Position numbers and translations under genes: made by a program. From assembly GCA_963070105.1 (NCBI GenBank), contig OY718804.1:3179317-3243316 (forward strand): a stretch of DNA of 64,000 bases. The letters run 5' to 3'. Shown here piece by piece: positions 39,438 to 52,104 of this stretch. The stretch's first letter is position 1, and each line of letters opens with the position of its first letter. The stretch comes from Litomosoides sigmodontis (Eukaryota > Nematoda > Chromadorea > Rhabditida > Onchocercidae). Below the pieces are notes generated by a model that saw only the letters and a program-made list of their open reading frames with translations, ran no database searches and had not been told where the DNA came from.

Positions 39438-41228
39438 TTGTGAGACTGACTTGGCATTATCGCCTTCTGATTTCGCTCATATGGAAAGTATGAGAATCAT
39501 AGGCATTTTGAACACGTTCGAAAGAGCATTGAAGCATTGAAGAACGATGTAAAGATGTGTGCTTAGCAATGTATTATTGATTTTGAAATCCATCATTGTT
39601 GCAGTTAGTAGTTTCTACTAGCAATACCGTCGGGAAGATTAGAATTACAACGCTCTAACACTATTGTCTTCTAAAATCCACTTTATGTACATCATAGTTT
39701 TGATATTCAAAATATTTTGATATCAATCTTTGCATCAAGTAGCAATCGTTGATTGATTATATATATATGTAATGGTAATAATTTAATTCGAACTTACTTC
39801 ATTACTTAAATATATATTTTAGAATGAATGTAATATGACATTGAAATATTTTCGATATAAGAGAATTTGTTGCACAAAATCGACTGTAAAAAACAAAGGA
39901 TTTATTGAAAATTAAGCAGTAGTATATCTTTAAAAAAAATTGTTCGCATTCTTGCTGTATGAGAGATGACTAGACAATTATAAGACTTCGAATTCTAGCC
40001 TTTTTTGATAAAATTATTGAAATTAAATCAAGTGACTGGCCTGGTCCAATAAACTGTATTAAATCTAGTACATATGAAACAAAGATATTAGTGTTGTCTA
40101 GTTTGGAGTTATCGACTATATTTAATTAATTGTTATTATATGCATATATTTTATTTCTCAAGTTAAGACTTTATTAAAATTAAAGATATTACAAAGAACT
40201 ATGGAGATGAACATATAAGTACTGTTTTGGCTGTCGTGCTCTACCTTACTGTAACCGCTTACCATATAACTTACCACCGTATCCCACCAAAAACTGTGAT
40301 CAACTAATTTTAGATAAAAAACTTTCGTTTTACATATTTCTTGATTCTATCATCTCCGCATTCTTAAATTTACGAAAATTGGATCTGTAATCAGATATTA
40401 GTACACGAAAAATGGTTTTAGACAACGAAAATGTGAACGCTTTTTGAAAATGCTGCACTATCTGCTCTATGCACCGAGCTATGCGCCATAATCAGCCTTA
40501 CAGATTTGAAAATATCGAGTCAAAATTCGAAGTCTTTACTAAGTTATTGTTTAACTCCTCAACTTAACACCCAATATCTCAAAGGACGGACTTCTATATA
40601 ACGCAACCTTCCAACGGCGCTATCTGCTATGCAAATTCCGCATCTGCCTGCGACAATTCTAAACTTCTGCATGGAGTCGCCACTTCAGCCCAATGTTATT
40701 ATTAGCTAACAATTTTATAACAAACATCAGATACATGCATTGAAATCCATCTCGGGAGAGCTTCACACTTCCGTTAGACAGATCAATCTGAGGTTTTTAT
40801 ATTAAAAGAAGGATGAATAATATTCCTTTGTTATCATATCAATGTAAAAGTATTTAAAGACACCAAATCTTTTATTAATAAATTTCACAACTTTTGAGTG
40901 CAGGCACCAATTGTTGTGGATAGCAAAACGACAATTTTATGTTGATTGTGAAAATTGACCGAATGAGCACAGCAATCGTATGGTTGTCAAATTCACAAGG
41001 GATTTATAGCCAAGAGTCACTAAGGCTGACAAACGTTTTAGATCGGCCATTCCTCCGCACATAGAGTTTTTCAAGTTTATTTATGGCAAGAACGCGATTG
41101 AAACTTCCAGCTAATCATATAACAAGCTAAATAATTTCCCAAAATCGAACTGCGCCTTGCATCATTCGAAAATTACTTTCCACTAGCAACATTATTAAGG
41201 AGAACATATTAAACAGTATAAAGCTAGC
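39438..41228. other. Intergenic region upstream of the small membrane gene and downstream of SAP18
   Basis: About 1.8 kb, very AT-rich. I see no coding exon, RNA gene or significant repeat beyond a short TA run near 39760. Confidence 0.55.
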
Positions 41229-42706
41229 TTAATAAACTCGTCGTCGTACTGGAGATCGATCTCGCATTGGTAGTCCCCCACTACGTCGCATTATTGGTCC
41301 AACAGGTCCAATACCTGGTAATGTGATTGCGACATCGATAAAATCACCGATTTCAAATTTGCAATTTGCTAACTGTAAGGCAAATGATGTGAAGCATGAT
41401 ATTATTTCTGTATAAACTTTCTAGAGAATCCAAGATTTCAAATAAAAAAGTGAAAACACCCTCATACTTGAGCTATACACAGTCAATAACGGATTTCGAC
41501 GTTAAATTCAATCCAGATCTTTTTCAAAATTAAAATTAAGGGCCCGATCAGGGGCTGCTCAACATGGTCTAGTAACTCATTAAAGCTCCTGAAAAACTTA
41601 CAGTCTTATTGTCGTCCACACCACGTTGCCCGTTCATTGTGTTGCCAATATCCCTCATCACATATCTAGGAGTAAAGCGATCTGGAGCTACTGAAATTGA
41701 AATCAATTAAAAACTCTCAGTAACTAGAACATGTCATGATGACTTAACCCAACGAATCTGAATTAGTCATACTCCTATGGTGGTGCAGTTTCCTCAGTTC
41801 AGTCTCTTACGATCATTCTAAAGGATTCGCTGTTATAAAACTTACAAATCCCTACTTTTATCAGTGACTAATTTATCAAAATAATATTACCGACTGCAAA
41901 ATCAAATGTAGTGCCACGTCGTCGAGCATCTGGATTCACCTCCTTGATTAGTGACATTAGTTCTCTTAGGGTACAATCCAACCTGCAACAAAGTTCCTTG
42001 ATCATCATTAATGAAAGCTAATTGAGCATTTCTCCCAAAAAGACCCAAAACTGTCAGGAACTGGAATATGACACATACGATCACCGTACTCAACGAAGCA
42101 GAATCAATAAAAATCTTGTAGTGATGCAGTTTCGTTCAGTTTAGTCTCTTCTTGCTACAATCATTCTACAAAGGGAACGATGGAAATGACGAAACTAATA
42201 ACGCTTAAATATCCGACTTAGGAATATTAGTGAACATTGGTACCACTGGCTGGAATGCAAAACATTAACGAGTGGTACCAACGTTCAGTAATATTCACAA
42301 AAATTCGACATACGAAGCAAAATACCAAGTATAAATCTGCAATTCATTAGCCGGAGTACTACCACGTCCATATTCTGACAATGGATTATGTCGACCATTT
42401 GCACAAAATATTCGCAACAAAAGTGGACATATCTAAAGAGGAATTACATGCATAAAGTTATTATAAATAACTTTTATAACTGCTTTGTGATCAAAGAGAT
42501 AAATAACTGCCAATTTTTATGATTTATTGAGCTCAGCTCACAAATCAGGTGATCTTTTGTAGCTGGAATAACCTTAATTTTTAAAAGACACAATTAGACG
42601 GTGAAATTCAATAAGAAATAAGAAACCATAATAAAAAAAAATCAGTAACCTTTTCACGGTCCACAGTCTTCTCTTCCGGTGCTTCTACTTGAGATATTAC
42701 GTTCAT
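41229..42706 (-). CDS. SAP18: Histone deacetylase complex subunit SAP18
   Basis: Ubiquitin-fold protein of the Sin3/HDAC complex and the ASAP/exon-junction complex, acting in the nucleus. Exons from the 5' end: 42706-42650, 42432-42326, 41982-41891, 41690-41602, 41372-41229; 162 residues (human about 153). Matching segments: VDREK then CPLLLRIFCANGRHNPLSEY, ELQIYTWLDCTLRELMSLIK, EVNPDARRRGTTFDFAV, FTPRYVMRDIG and FEIGDFIDVAITLP. The C-terminal tail is Arg-rich (RSPVRRRVY), like the vertebrate tail. The middle of the domain carries QRGVDDNKT where human has RKGTDDSMT. It is divergent from the acyl-CoA-binding protein gene, with 407 bases between the start codons. Confidence 0.94.
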
Positions 42707-43113
42707 TCTTAGCTCTGCTTGTTATTACGATCGCTTTCGTTCCTAGAATCAGTGTAATATTAATTCGTTCTACCTTAACCTCTAATGGTGTGACCTCCTA
42801 AACTGTACTTCATATGGCATACTGCTACCAATTCCAAGACATTTCCAATGACAGCAGCGCCTCTTGAGAATGATGGTGTGACCTTTGAACCAAGTAAAAC
42901 TTCACAACACAACAACACGTACACACAACCAGGAACGCACACCAGCATTGAAAGTTAGCTATCTGAACCGAACCTCCCACACTTTCGAATTATATCGCTC
43001 TGCTAAATGGACACTATGAACACATCCGTCTCTCGCCTGGTTGTGGGATGGAGTATGTCGTTACATCGGGGTGATCATTGGGGATGTGGTAGGAGGGGAG
43101 GTTGCAAGAACGG
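42707..43113. promoter_or_regulatory. Bidirectional promoter region between SAP18 and ACBP
   Basis: The start codons of the two divergent genes are 407 bases apart, so one short interval must serve both. No specific factor site was identified. Confidence 0.5.
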
Positions 43114-43608
43114 ATGGACTTTGATGAAGCTGTGGCAAAGGTGAAGCAGTTGAAGAAGCGTCCTACAGATGACGAATTGTTAGAGCTGTACGGACTCTAT
43201 AAACAGGCCACTATGGGTGACAATACTGCTAGCAAGCCTTGGATTGACTTCAAAGGTCGAGCAAAGTGGGAAGCCTGGCAAAAAAGAAAAGGTTACCAAT
43301 AACTGTCACACTTAGCATATCTTCCTTGAAAAGAACATTGCAAATTTTGTATCACAAACTTAGAAGTGTCCTTCTTAAGTATATATATAATAAGGCCGTT
43401 CTACGTGTTTCTTCAGTCAGCAGTATTTATCTGTACAATAGTTGCAGGTATGGTTAACTTCAGCACATTAAATTTCGCTAAAGCGTCATCCGTATAATTG
43501 ATTTTGTAAAATTACCTTATTTGTTGCTTTAAAGGTATGTCCAGTGAAGATGCCAAGGAGCAATATATTAAGCTCGTCCAAAAGCTCGTCGAGAAATATG
43601 GTGTATAA
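43114..43608 (+). CDS. Acyl-CoA-binding protein (ACBP)
   Basis: Small cytosolic carrier that binds medium- and long-chain acyl-CoA. Exons 43114-43291 and 43535-43608 join in phase 1 and give 83 residues, close to the usual 86-87. The signature helix region is LLELYGLYKQATMGDN followed by SKPWIDFKGRAKWEAWQKRK, with the conserved Tyr and Lys residues of the acyl-CoA pocket. The second exon gives MSSEDAKEQYIKLVQKLVEK. The start ATG (MDFDEAVAKVK) gives the normal family length. C. elegans has several acbp genes and I cannot say which is the orthologue. Confidence 0.96.
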
Positions 43609-44239
43609 ACGATGTGTAAAGTCTTGGTTGCCCGATGTGTTAATGATTTCTATAAAATACAAGAGTTATAATTTCATACTATGCTGTTTGCTTACGATAT
43701 TACCGCCAGTTTGACATTTCAATTATTGTACAATCACCGTTATACAGTTTAACAGCCACCTGTTCATACCGTAAAATACTTTGCTTTCTGTTGCATCGCC
43801 CTTAAATATCGTCCCTTCATTGTATTCAAACTTTAACATCTGTTAGAGAAGAAAAGATATGAAGTGAGAGGAAGGTGGCTGTCCAGATTTTAATATCATG
43901 AAATTATCTGTAAAGAATGTGTTATGGATGCCTTTTTATTTTTAATAATTGTATTCCCAGAATGTTGTTTTGCAGATGTGTTGAATTTTGAATGGATAAA
44001 TACTTAATATTAATACTTAAATAAATACTTAGACATAGTCATCACAATGTTGCTATAACTCACGTGTAAATTATTGTCACCTGGTCACGTGTACCTTTTC
44101 CATTACATGATGTTCACGTTCACATTGTCGGTGCGCAGTTTCTGCATCAAATGTGTGATTAGAGTGATGATCGTAAATTCATTCGATGATAACGATTTTT
44201 TACATGATCTCGACTATTGTGCGGGGAAACATAATCGAG
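43609..44239. other. Intergenic region between ACBP and COQ2
   Basis: About 630 bases holding the ACBP 3' UTR and COQ2 promoter. No other feature seen. Confidence 0.5.
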
Positions 44240-47200
44240 ATGAATATATTGTCAAATCGATGCATCTGTCAGTTGTATCTCCGCAGGAAGTTTTCTATCA
44301 AAACACAAAGGACAATATCTGCAGCAACTCTTGTTGATGTTTCACCAAGAAGTATTCAGCCTTACCTAAGACTGATTCGTTTGGATAAACCTACTGGTTC
44401 GTTTGTTCCAACATATTATATGAAATACGCCGTAGTGCACTATAAGCATGCTACTAATTTATTGTTTCTCATTTTTGGAACATTTTGTTTAATTTTTTGA
44501 AGTGCTCATGATTTGTTCAAATTATGCTAAATAAATACAGTTGTATTTATATAGGTTATTGGTTACTTTATTGGCCATGTGCATGGTCAATAGCATTAGC
44601 TGCACCACCGGGTTCATTGCCCGATCTGAAACTGCTTGCATTATTTGGTGCTGGTTCGATTCTAATGCGCTCTGCCGGTTGTATTGTGAACGATATTTTC
44701 GACAAGGATTATGACAAATTAGTTAATTTTAGATGTTATTACTACGATTTCATTGATTTCGGTGATTCCTCATCTTTTACCAATTAACTCATTTACAGTT
44801 CAATCAGATAGCTAGCAGCGCTATGAATAGAGATATTCCGTTCCTTGTTTTCTGCTTTTATTCATACTTCGTACTTTTGAGGTTGAACGAACAAAATCAA
44901 GACCGCTTGCAAGTGGAGAGCTTAGTAATAGGCAAGCCGTCGCTGTTCTTGCTCTGTTACTCTCTGGATCTTTGTCGATACTTTTGCAGTTCAGCTGGTT
45001 CAGGTTTCTTTCAGCATTATATGGAGTACATTGTGGTTCACTAGAAATAATACTATTAAATTTTTGTCACATTCTTTTTAATTTCCTTTTTTTTCAGTTT
45101 CTTCTTATGATCTGTTTGGGTTATACGAATAAATTAATATGTCGATATAAACCACGCACGAGTAACCAGTTTGGCATTCTCTTAATCGTAACTGCCATTT
45201 GTAATTACATATAGCTGTTGTTCTGTGAAATAGGTGAATGTCAACTTTTATGGGTCAAAAACAAGTTCTAAATACATGCAATTTCAGTGTTTTTGTGGGT
45301 GCTAGCTCATTATCTTTAGTTATCGTATATCCATTGGCAAAGCGTTTCACATATTGGCCACAGTTCGTCCTTGGTAATCTTAGCATTCTTTAACGACTTA
45401 AAGTATTCGGCACTATCGTTTCATGTTTTCTTTTCAACAGCAGATTTGATTTTAAATTGCCGATTTGCTGAATTTTGCATTCATTTCAATCCAATACCTT
45501 TCTCACAATATTGCTGTTTTTGTAATCCGAAAATTCAGGAAATTTGAAAGTTCATTCCCTGTTCGAGGATTTCAGGCCTCACCTCTAATTGGGGAGTGCT
45601 CATTGCATGGTGCCATTTGTGTCCGAATACATTACTTAACGTCATACCTTTATACACTGCCACTGTGCTTTACACTGCTACATATGACACCATATATAGT
45701 CAGCAGGTATAATACCTTACATTATCGTTGCACATCACTGACAGCATGAGGGACTACCAAATTTGCAAAACCAGCAAAAGCTCGAAGGAAAATTAAAAAT
45801 ATTTTGCCGTGCAATTCTGCTCCTCTCTAATACATTTCCAAATTTTTTTGTTAAAAATACCTTCCTTCGATCACCTTTAAAGCATTTTTTTTGTCACGTA
45901 TTTGTTCTTTCCCTTTCATTCATGAGTTTCCGCGTTATGTTTGTAACTTGATTTTTTCACACTTTCTTTCAATTATAACTAATTCTACCTAATAGTTCAC
46001 TTGTCCGTCTGCTTTTTTTAAAGGGCTGATTTGCTTTCACGAAAGATAGTGCCGATTGTTTTTACTCTTTAGAAACAATTGATACTTTCTACTGCGGCTT
46101 ATATAATGATTGTAATTAGGTAATTGTGTGGAAACGACATTTTGTTAGCGTATTTTCCAATGTTATCATCAAACGAAAAGCAGTTCCTAGATCTTTTTAA
46201 GGAATTAGGCAGCGAAAATTTTATGAAAAAGTGGAAATGTTAAGATGAATTCTCAAGCTTTAAAGGCGAAGAGCATCCCATTGCTTCTTAAAACAATGGA
46301 TTTTAGTAAAAAAGTTTTCATGCTAGTGTGTAACTGCAGTATTTACTTAGAACTTCTAAGCAGTCATCCATTTATATTATAGCTTGAACAAGCAAGAAAT
46401 AGGGGTTAAATTAAAAGGTCGCAGAAGAGTTACCATCCAGGACTTTGCACCACTACTGCATCTACTACCAATTTCTCAGGATTGACTTTCAACTGGGGTG
46501 CACTGCTGGGCTGGGCCGTTGTACGCGACGAATTATGCACAGCGGCATTTTTATTGTATTTGGCTTCAGTGAACTGGACTCTGATTTACGACACAATATA
46601 CGCTCATCAGGTGGAATAGGCTTGAACACAATATACTCCATTATGTCCGACATATACTTGAACCCATTACAGATAAAAACATTATAAAAGATCACTAACA
46701 ATGGAACAGTGTTACTGGAATAGAAGTGACTGCTAAAAATCCTCCAGCAATATAATATAATGAAGAATTTAAGTCATAGTTTTTTCCAAAAGTATGTTAA
46801 AGTTATTTCCTTAATGACAACGATCAGTGTAAAGTTGATCGTTCGTCATTAAGGAGATAACTTCAATTATTATTAGTAGACATTATATTGTTGCACTCTT
46901 TATTTTTACATATACTTTAAATATTTAGGATAAAGCAGATGATCTGGTTGTTGGCATTAAATCTACGGCTCTGCTTTTTGGCGATAAAACGAAGTATTGG
47001 TTGTCTAGTTTCGCAGCTGTTACTGTACTAGGTATTGGGACCATGGGTATTATGATGCATCAGACGTGGCCCTTTTACGGTGCGCTAGCGGCTACTGGTG
47101 TACATCTTGCATGGCAGGTTGGTACTCTGAATATTAACGATCCAAAGGACTGCTGGAAAAAATTTAAAACCAATCAGGTCAGTATGTTGATATCTTCCAA

Positions 47201-47486
47201 ACACAAAAAAACAGGACTGTAAACAAAGAAAGCATTTTTTAATATTTTGTGCTTGAAAGATGAAACACATAAAGGAGTAACATATAGCACCAAGACTCTG
47301 GGACGTATCTCTGTTGCGGTCGGGGGCGGCTACAGAGGACACAAGAATTTATCTTACGGTGACCTTAAATATGACCATTGGTTTTTCACTACGTTTTTTT
47401 TCTAGTGGCTTGGCGTCATTTTATTCACTGGTATTGTCGTGGGGAATTTATTACGGAAAGAAGATAAGGAAGAAGTGTTACCTTGA
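44240..47486 (+). CDS. coq-2: 4-hydroxybenzoate polyprenyltransferase, mitochondrial (COQ2)
   Basis: Inner-membrane enzyme that joins the polyprenyl tail to the benzoquinone ring precursor in ubiquinone synthesis. Exons: 44240-44396, 44555-44721, 44882-45003, 45288-45373, 46480-46610, 46929-47177, 47406-47486; 330 residues in one frame. A basic N-terminal leader ([14 protein letters not shown]) fits mitochondrial import. The first Asp-rich prenyl-diphosphate site is NDIFDKDYD and the second is DKADDLVVG. Other UbiA-family landmarks: [61 protein letters not shown] and [12 protein letters not shown]. The junction of exons 3 and 4 is supported by a gap-free alignment to the human SIALGASSL region. 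Intron 4 is long (1.1 kb). In roundworms the product could also serve rhodoquinone synthesis (established for C. elegans). Confidence 0.95.
46789..46867. repeat. Inverted repeat inside COQ2 intron 5
   Basis: GTTATTTCCTTAATGACAACGATCA and a near-exact reverse complement (TGATCGTTCGTCATTAAGGAGATAAC, in two parts) lie about nine bases apart. Confidence 0.8.
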
Positions 47487-47516
47487 AAAGTTAAGTCATG
47501 TCTTTTATGCTCTTTT

Positions 47517-47522
47517 AATAAA
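47517..47522 (+). terminator. Poly(A) signal of COQ2
   Basis: AATAAA lies 31 bases after the stop codon. The stop of the convergent RFC2 gene is only about 110 bases further on. Confidence 0.65.
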
Positions 47523-47630
47523 AATGCTAAATATCAACTTTCAATGTGTCTCTCATATAAATGTCAGTCTGGATCGCTAATATGTATTTAACCGTAAAGG
47601 AGTTTGAGGATGTTTTCATGTACATAAAGT

Positions 47631-49875
47631 TCATTGGCTTTGTTTGAGGCACATTCGAGCAATCAATGCAGACAACTGAAGTAGTGAGCTAAGTCCTTCC
47701 ACAACTCGCACATGGCATAAGCCAATTTCCTGAAATCACTAATTCTTCAGCACCGCATGCTTATGCAACACCCGAATGAAATAAAAGCAATAACCTTCAC
47801 ATATTCCAACTTCAGGTATTCAGGAATGTTGACTGTTTTACACACACGAACCATGTTGTTGAGGATATCCTCTGACGAGTAACCCATCCGATAAAGACTG
47901 TGCACAATTTCACCAGCTTCGATTACCTTCCCATGAACACAGTACTCAATCATTTGCATTACCATCTTCGGGTGTGGCTCATCACATACCTATATGTATT
48001 ATACCTCATGAACTCCATACTTTCATAAAGCTTTAAACCACGGGCTTACTATCTTACATACTGTGTTAGAAAAAAGTTTTATGGCATTAGTTGGCAGTCT
48101 CACACTGGAATACTGTGGAATGCTCATGAGTTCAAGCAATATTGAAGCTCCGGATGTTATCATTCATTTTCAGGTATGCAATACATTACTCTACTCAGGA
48201 AGGTAAGTGTTGTCCGGGAACTAAACAGCAATGAGATGATCGTAATAGCGTTTAAAAGAATGTGGCAGTTTTCACTTTCATCTCAGCAAAAAGTACCAGT
48301 GAATCAAAATGCATACCTTGAAAACATTATCGGCCGTGATATTATTGAAACCAACTACTGTACATTGTAAATTATTAAGAGCCTGGAAGAAACATCCATT
48401 ATATGAATGATAAAAGCAATGTATGTTGCATCCGCAGAAGTAATTTCCTAACTTTCAAGGATAAGTGAGTGATGCATGGTTTCGTATCTACTGCTAGTGA
48501 AACAAATAACATGGTCCACCTGTCAACATCTTTCTCTGCGTTGAACGAATTAGATGCATTACCTGTCGCATATCTCCTTGAGCAGTAAAAACTAGGGCGT
48601 CAATCCCACTATCATCATAGGTCACCTTTTCTGCTTCACATACTTGCAACAATCTTTTCACAATTTGTTCCTCAGAAAGTTTCGAAAATCGTAAAATAGC
48701 ACATCGAGATTGAATCGGTTCTAAAATGGCTCCAATGATTCAGAAAAAATAATAGTCCAATGAATAGTCCAGAAAGCACACTTCGTAAACATACGTCAGT
48801 ACAACAAAGGCATTATAATTGAAAAATTTTAGTTCAACTCTTCAAGATAATGGTTTTTTCCTTTCTAATCCTTTTCTCACTTATAACTTACCCATTATGT
48901 TTAACAAAAAGCAAACAGAAAGATTCCCGAGAAAGCGAACTTTTCTGAAAACACAGTGTATGAAAGAGTTTACCTATAACTTTTCCAGACAAATTGCAAG
49001 CAAGTGCAAAGCGTGTCGTTTTGCTATATACTTCCATTGTTCTTCGAAGCGCCTGTTGCGCTCCTTCCGTCATTGAATCTACTTCATCCAATATAATTAT
49101 TTTATGCTTTCCCGGTGGCAGTGTCACTTTACTTTGTGCAAAGTTTTTGATTTTATTTCGTACAACATCTATCCCCCTAAAATCTTGATCAAATTTTCGA
49201 AATAATATATTTTCAGATCTCAAGAGCGAATTCCTCACCAGCAAACGTAATGATAATTGAGGAGGGTAACAGATCCAGAATAGTATACATTAAAAGCAAT
49301 GAAAATTTGGAAACATTTACCTGTCATCAGAAGCATTTAATTCCAGGCATGCGCTTTTAAGACGATCGCCAAGCATTTCTCGTGCTAACGCCCATATACT
49401 CGTTGTCTTTCCACACCCTGGTGGTCCCTTAAAAATATCAAAACTACGCAAAAAAAAGGCATATTTGTTAAAACAGACTTTACGTCAAAATTTGCACTTT
49501 AAAACACTGATCAAAAAGTGACTGAGATAATGATGTTTGGTGTGTTTCCTTGCTTTGCAAAGGCGGCCAAACGCTGGACTACAAATTCATTTCCGACCAC
49601 TTCTGCTAACGTTTTCGGCCGATATTTCTCGACCCTGCAATGACAAAAAAAACTCATAAAGCATCGTTATAGCTAAGTATCCAAAGTTGAAAATGGAATG
49701 AGTTTTAGTGACCTTAAAAATGAACATAAAGTGACTTACACTCCCTCTCTTCTCAGTTTACACACATTGTCCATGAAGTACAACTAGTTTTGCTTCGACA
49801 AAACTCTTACTTCACAAATTTATCAACTTGAAATAACGATAGAAATGTGACTAACCAAGGAGTGCCTGAATTCAT
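47631..49875 (-). CDS. rfc-2: Replication factor C subunit 2 (clamp loader small subunit)
   Basis: AAA+ ATPase subunit of the clamp loader that opens PCNA at primer ends. Exons from the 5' end: 49875-49856, 49634-49523, 49427-49321, 49176-48974, 48720-48563, 48382-48317, 47989-47795, 47729-47631; 319 residues (human RFC2 354), with a short N terminus. Motifs in order: [11 protein letters not shown]; Walker [34 protein letters not shown]; Walker [21 protein letters not shown] (DEVD where the family usually has DEAD); sensor I FALACNLS; the arginine-finger segment [10 protein letters not shown]; sensor II GDMRQALNNLQ; then the C-terminal oligomerization helices ([12 protein letters not shown]). 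The [10 protein letters not shown] and DEPHP segments mark RFC2 rather than the other small subunits. ATG at 49873-49875 follows a TTTGCAG acceptor. Confidence 0.95.
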
Positions 49876-49906
49876 ACTTCTATATTTTCTCTAATTGGTC
49901 TTGCAC

Positions 49907-49916
49907 CTGCAAAGAA
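49907..49916 (-). promoter_or_regulatory. Splice acceptor before RFC2 start (candidate trans-splice site)
   Basis: On the minus strand CTTTGCAG lies 31 bases upstream of the start codon with no coding exon before it. Confidence 0.4.
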
Positions 49917-50401
49917 CAAAACATATCTTAGTCAATAAGTCCTTAACAGCAGAATTTTTTCCCTAAAATAATAGTGTACTTAATAGTTGATACATAAAAT
50001 TAGTCTAGAAAGCCTGCTTAATGTCAAATTATAGCCCTTCTCATCATACTTTTTATAACCATACCTCCCCTCCCCTCCTCCTCAGCCAAGACCTCACCCC
50101 CTTTTCAAAAAGTTTGAAATTCAAAAGCAATTCCAAAGGAATGATTGTGGACGCGCTATGAAATCCATTTGTACCACTTTGTACCACAGTAATGAACGTC
50201 GTTTCTTCATGACATTGTGATGTAAGAACTTTTCAACTCATGAATTTATATTCATAAAAGCTTTACTGAATTTGTTCCCTGAGGAGTTAGAATGAAGAGG
50301 AGATCCTGCCGAGGGTGAGAAAACCAAATGAAATTTTGATTATGAAGCACTAATTGGTAGGACATTGTAATAATGTTGCTGAAAATAGGAACAGCAAAAA
50401 A

Positions 50402-50515
<114 letters not shown>

Positions 50516-50675
50516 CATATTTTGAAAAGTTTAAATATTGAGATAAGAATAAGGGGATTTGGAACCTGATTGTAATGCTGGAAGACTAAACTACTTCTGA
50601 AAAACCTCATTCTTGATGACTTCCTAATTTTGAGGAAGCACCAGAAGCATTCAAAAGTGTTCTACATTAAAAGTG

Positions 50676-51367
50676 TTAAAAAAATTTCGAGGTGAATAGT
50701 TCAAAGGAACTACTATATTGAAATGTTTGAGAGAATTGATTTATTTCTAGGCTGATAGACATTTCATAGCCTTTAGCTGTAGCAAAGTCTCCTAAGAATT
50801 GTCTGGTCAAAGCAAGCAAAAAATTTCTAACAACTTCTAAAGTTTTTATACAAGGTCTTTTAAAATACTTACTGAGACAAAAACCTTTTTTATGGAATAT
50901 TTTACTATGTCTCGAAAAACTCATCTGTAAGGACCGACATATTCACAATACCTAGCTTCATAAGACCAAATGCTTCAGCTATTGTAAGAAAAGATTTAAT
51001 CGTTTCCCATTTCAGTTCAGATCGCATGACATGACCGACTACATCAGAAATTTCGAAATGACAGTTCCCTTCTTGATTTTCTTCAACAGCGTAGATCTGC
51101 TGAAGAAATCATACACATAAGCAGGGTATTTGAACTGAACATCGGTGAATGATGCTAGTTGGAAAGAGCGAAATTCACATTTCGTTCTTCAATCTTCTTG
51201 ATTTTCTCTCCTTCCGAACGATTATAGAAACATCTGAATAGCTTCTTATTTGCGAAGAGCATAAAAATGCTCTTATTTAATGTACGAGTGTGACAGTTTT
51301 CAAAATAGTAGTCGAAAATAGACGAAATCATTTCAGTTTTTACCATCAATTTTAAACAGAGACCAAG
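50676..51367 (-). CDS. Hypothetical protein with Bcl-2/CED-9-like pattern (5' end uncertain)
   Basis: Unrecognised. Three exons on the minus strand, 51367-51179, 51096-50952 and 50836-50676, join in frame (phases 0 and 1) and end in TAA: 164 residues, none with an obvious membrane anchor. Features that recall the Bcl-2 fold: an N-terminal EMISSIFDYYFEN helix (compare BH4); then FEISDVVGHVMRSELKWETI followed by KSFLTIAEAFGLM, which resembles the BH1 layout (helix, then xxWxxIxxFxxxxxxG); then VVRNFLLALTRQFLGDF, like the following helix. A clear BH2 Trp motif and C-terminal anchor are missing. The gene may extend upstream, perhaps to the exon at 52329. That these are coding exons is fairly likely; the family assignment is only a hypothesis. 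Confidence 0.5.
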
Positions 51368-52100
51368 CTGGAAATATTTGAGTTGTTTTTTTTTTTGGAT
51401 CACTCAGCAAACGATTTGTAAAGAGCAACAAAAACTAATTGTTAAATGTGATGGAAAGATTTTTTTTTCCTGAATGATCCATCACGTTAAGTGTGTTTTG
51501 AAACCATTCTCGAGAAGATTATCCTTATAGCTAAAGATATTGTGACGATTCATCCTGCACGAGGGGAAAACTTTCGAAATCATTGCCGAAGTTGTTGCCC
51601 TAAAAGAAACCGGAAAAGAAAAAAGTTCAGCTCTTATTAGCAAAACGGAATGTTATATTCAGGTGCCTATTGAGTCCCATGACTACGTGAAATACGTGAA
51701 ACTGTGACGCAAGTGAGTTTCTGGTGTAAAATAATATGTCGCCATAGCTTACAACGAAAGCAGTGGATTAGACATGGATTATTCAGAAATGAGCAGGTAA
51801 TCTCCAATTTATGTAATCATCAAAGAAACGTCAATGTAAATTGCCGTAGAGTACGCTGAAGTATATGACACATTTCACAGTAATGAAGATAGTAAAAAAT
51901 ACAGTATATAGCATATCTACTAATATCTCCGTTATTTCTCCGTTCCTATCAGTATTCGTATCAAATCTCCCACTCTCACTACTACTAAAATAAAGATATC
52001 CTGTAGAAGCGGAAATGACATGAGAAATTTCACGACAAGGTAATTTAATTACAATCATAGTCTTAGTGTAGATGGGAAGCTCTCTTGAGAAGGTATGAAA
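51368..52100. other. Possible intron or spacer of the minus-strand hypothetical gene
   Basis: About 730 bases. Minus-strand open frames at 52040-51831 and 51623-51495 follow usable AG acceptors and could be exons. I could not join them convincingly to their neighbours. Confidence 0.35.
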
Positions 52101-52104
52101 AAAC

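Noticed and set aside
39322..39540. Plus-strand open frame opposite the small membrane protein candidate
   Set aside because: Antisense shadow of the minus-strand frame, without a membrane helix or splice support.
45100..45214. Extra COQ2 exon ([11 protein letters not shown]...) after a TTTCAG acceptor
   Set aside because: It runs into a stop, and skipping it gives a gap-free alignment with the human protein.
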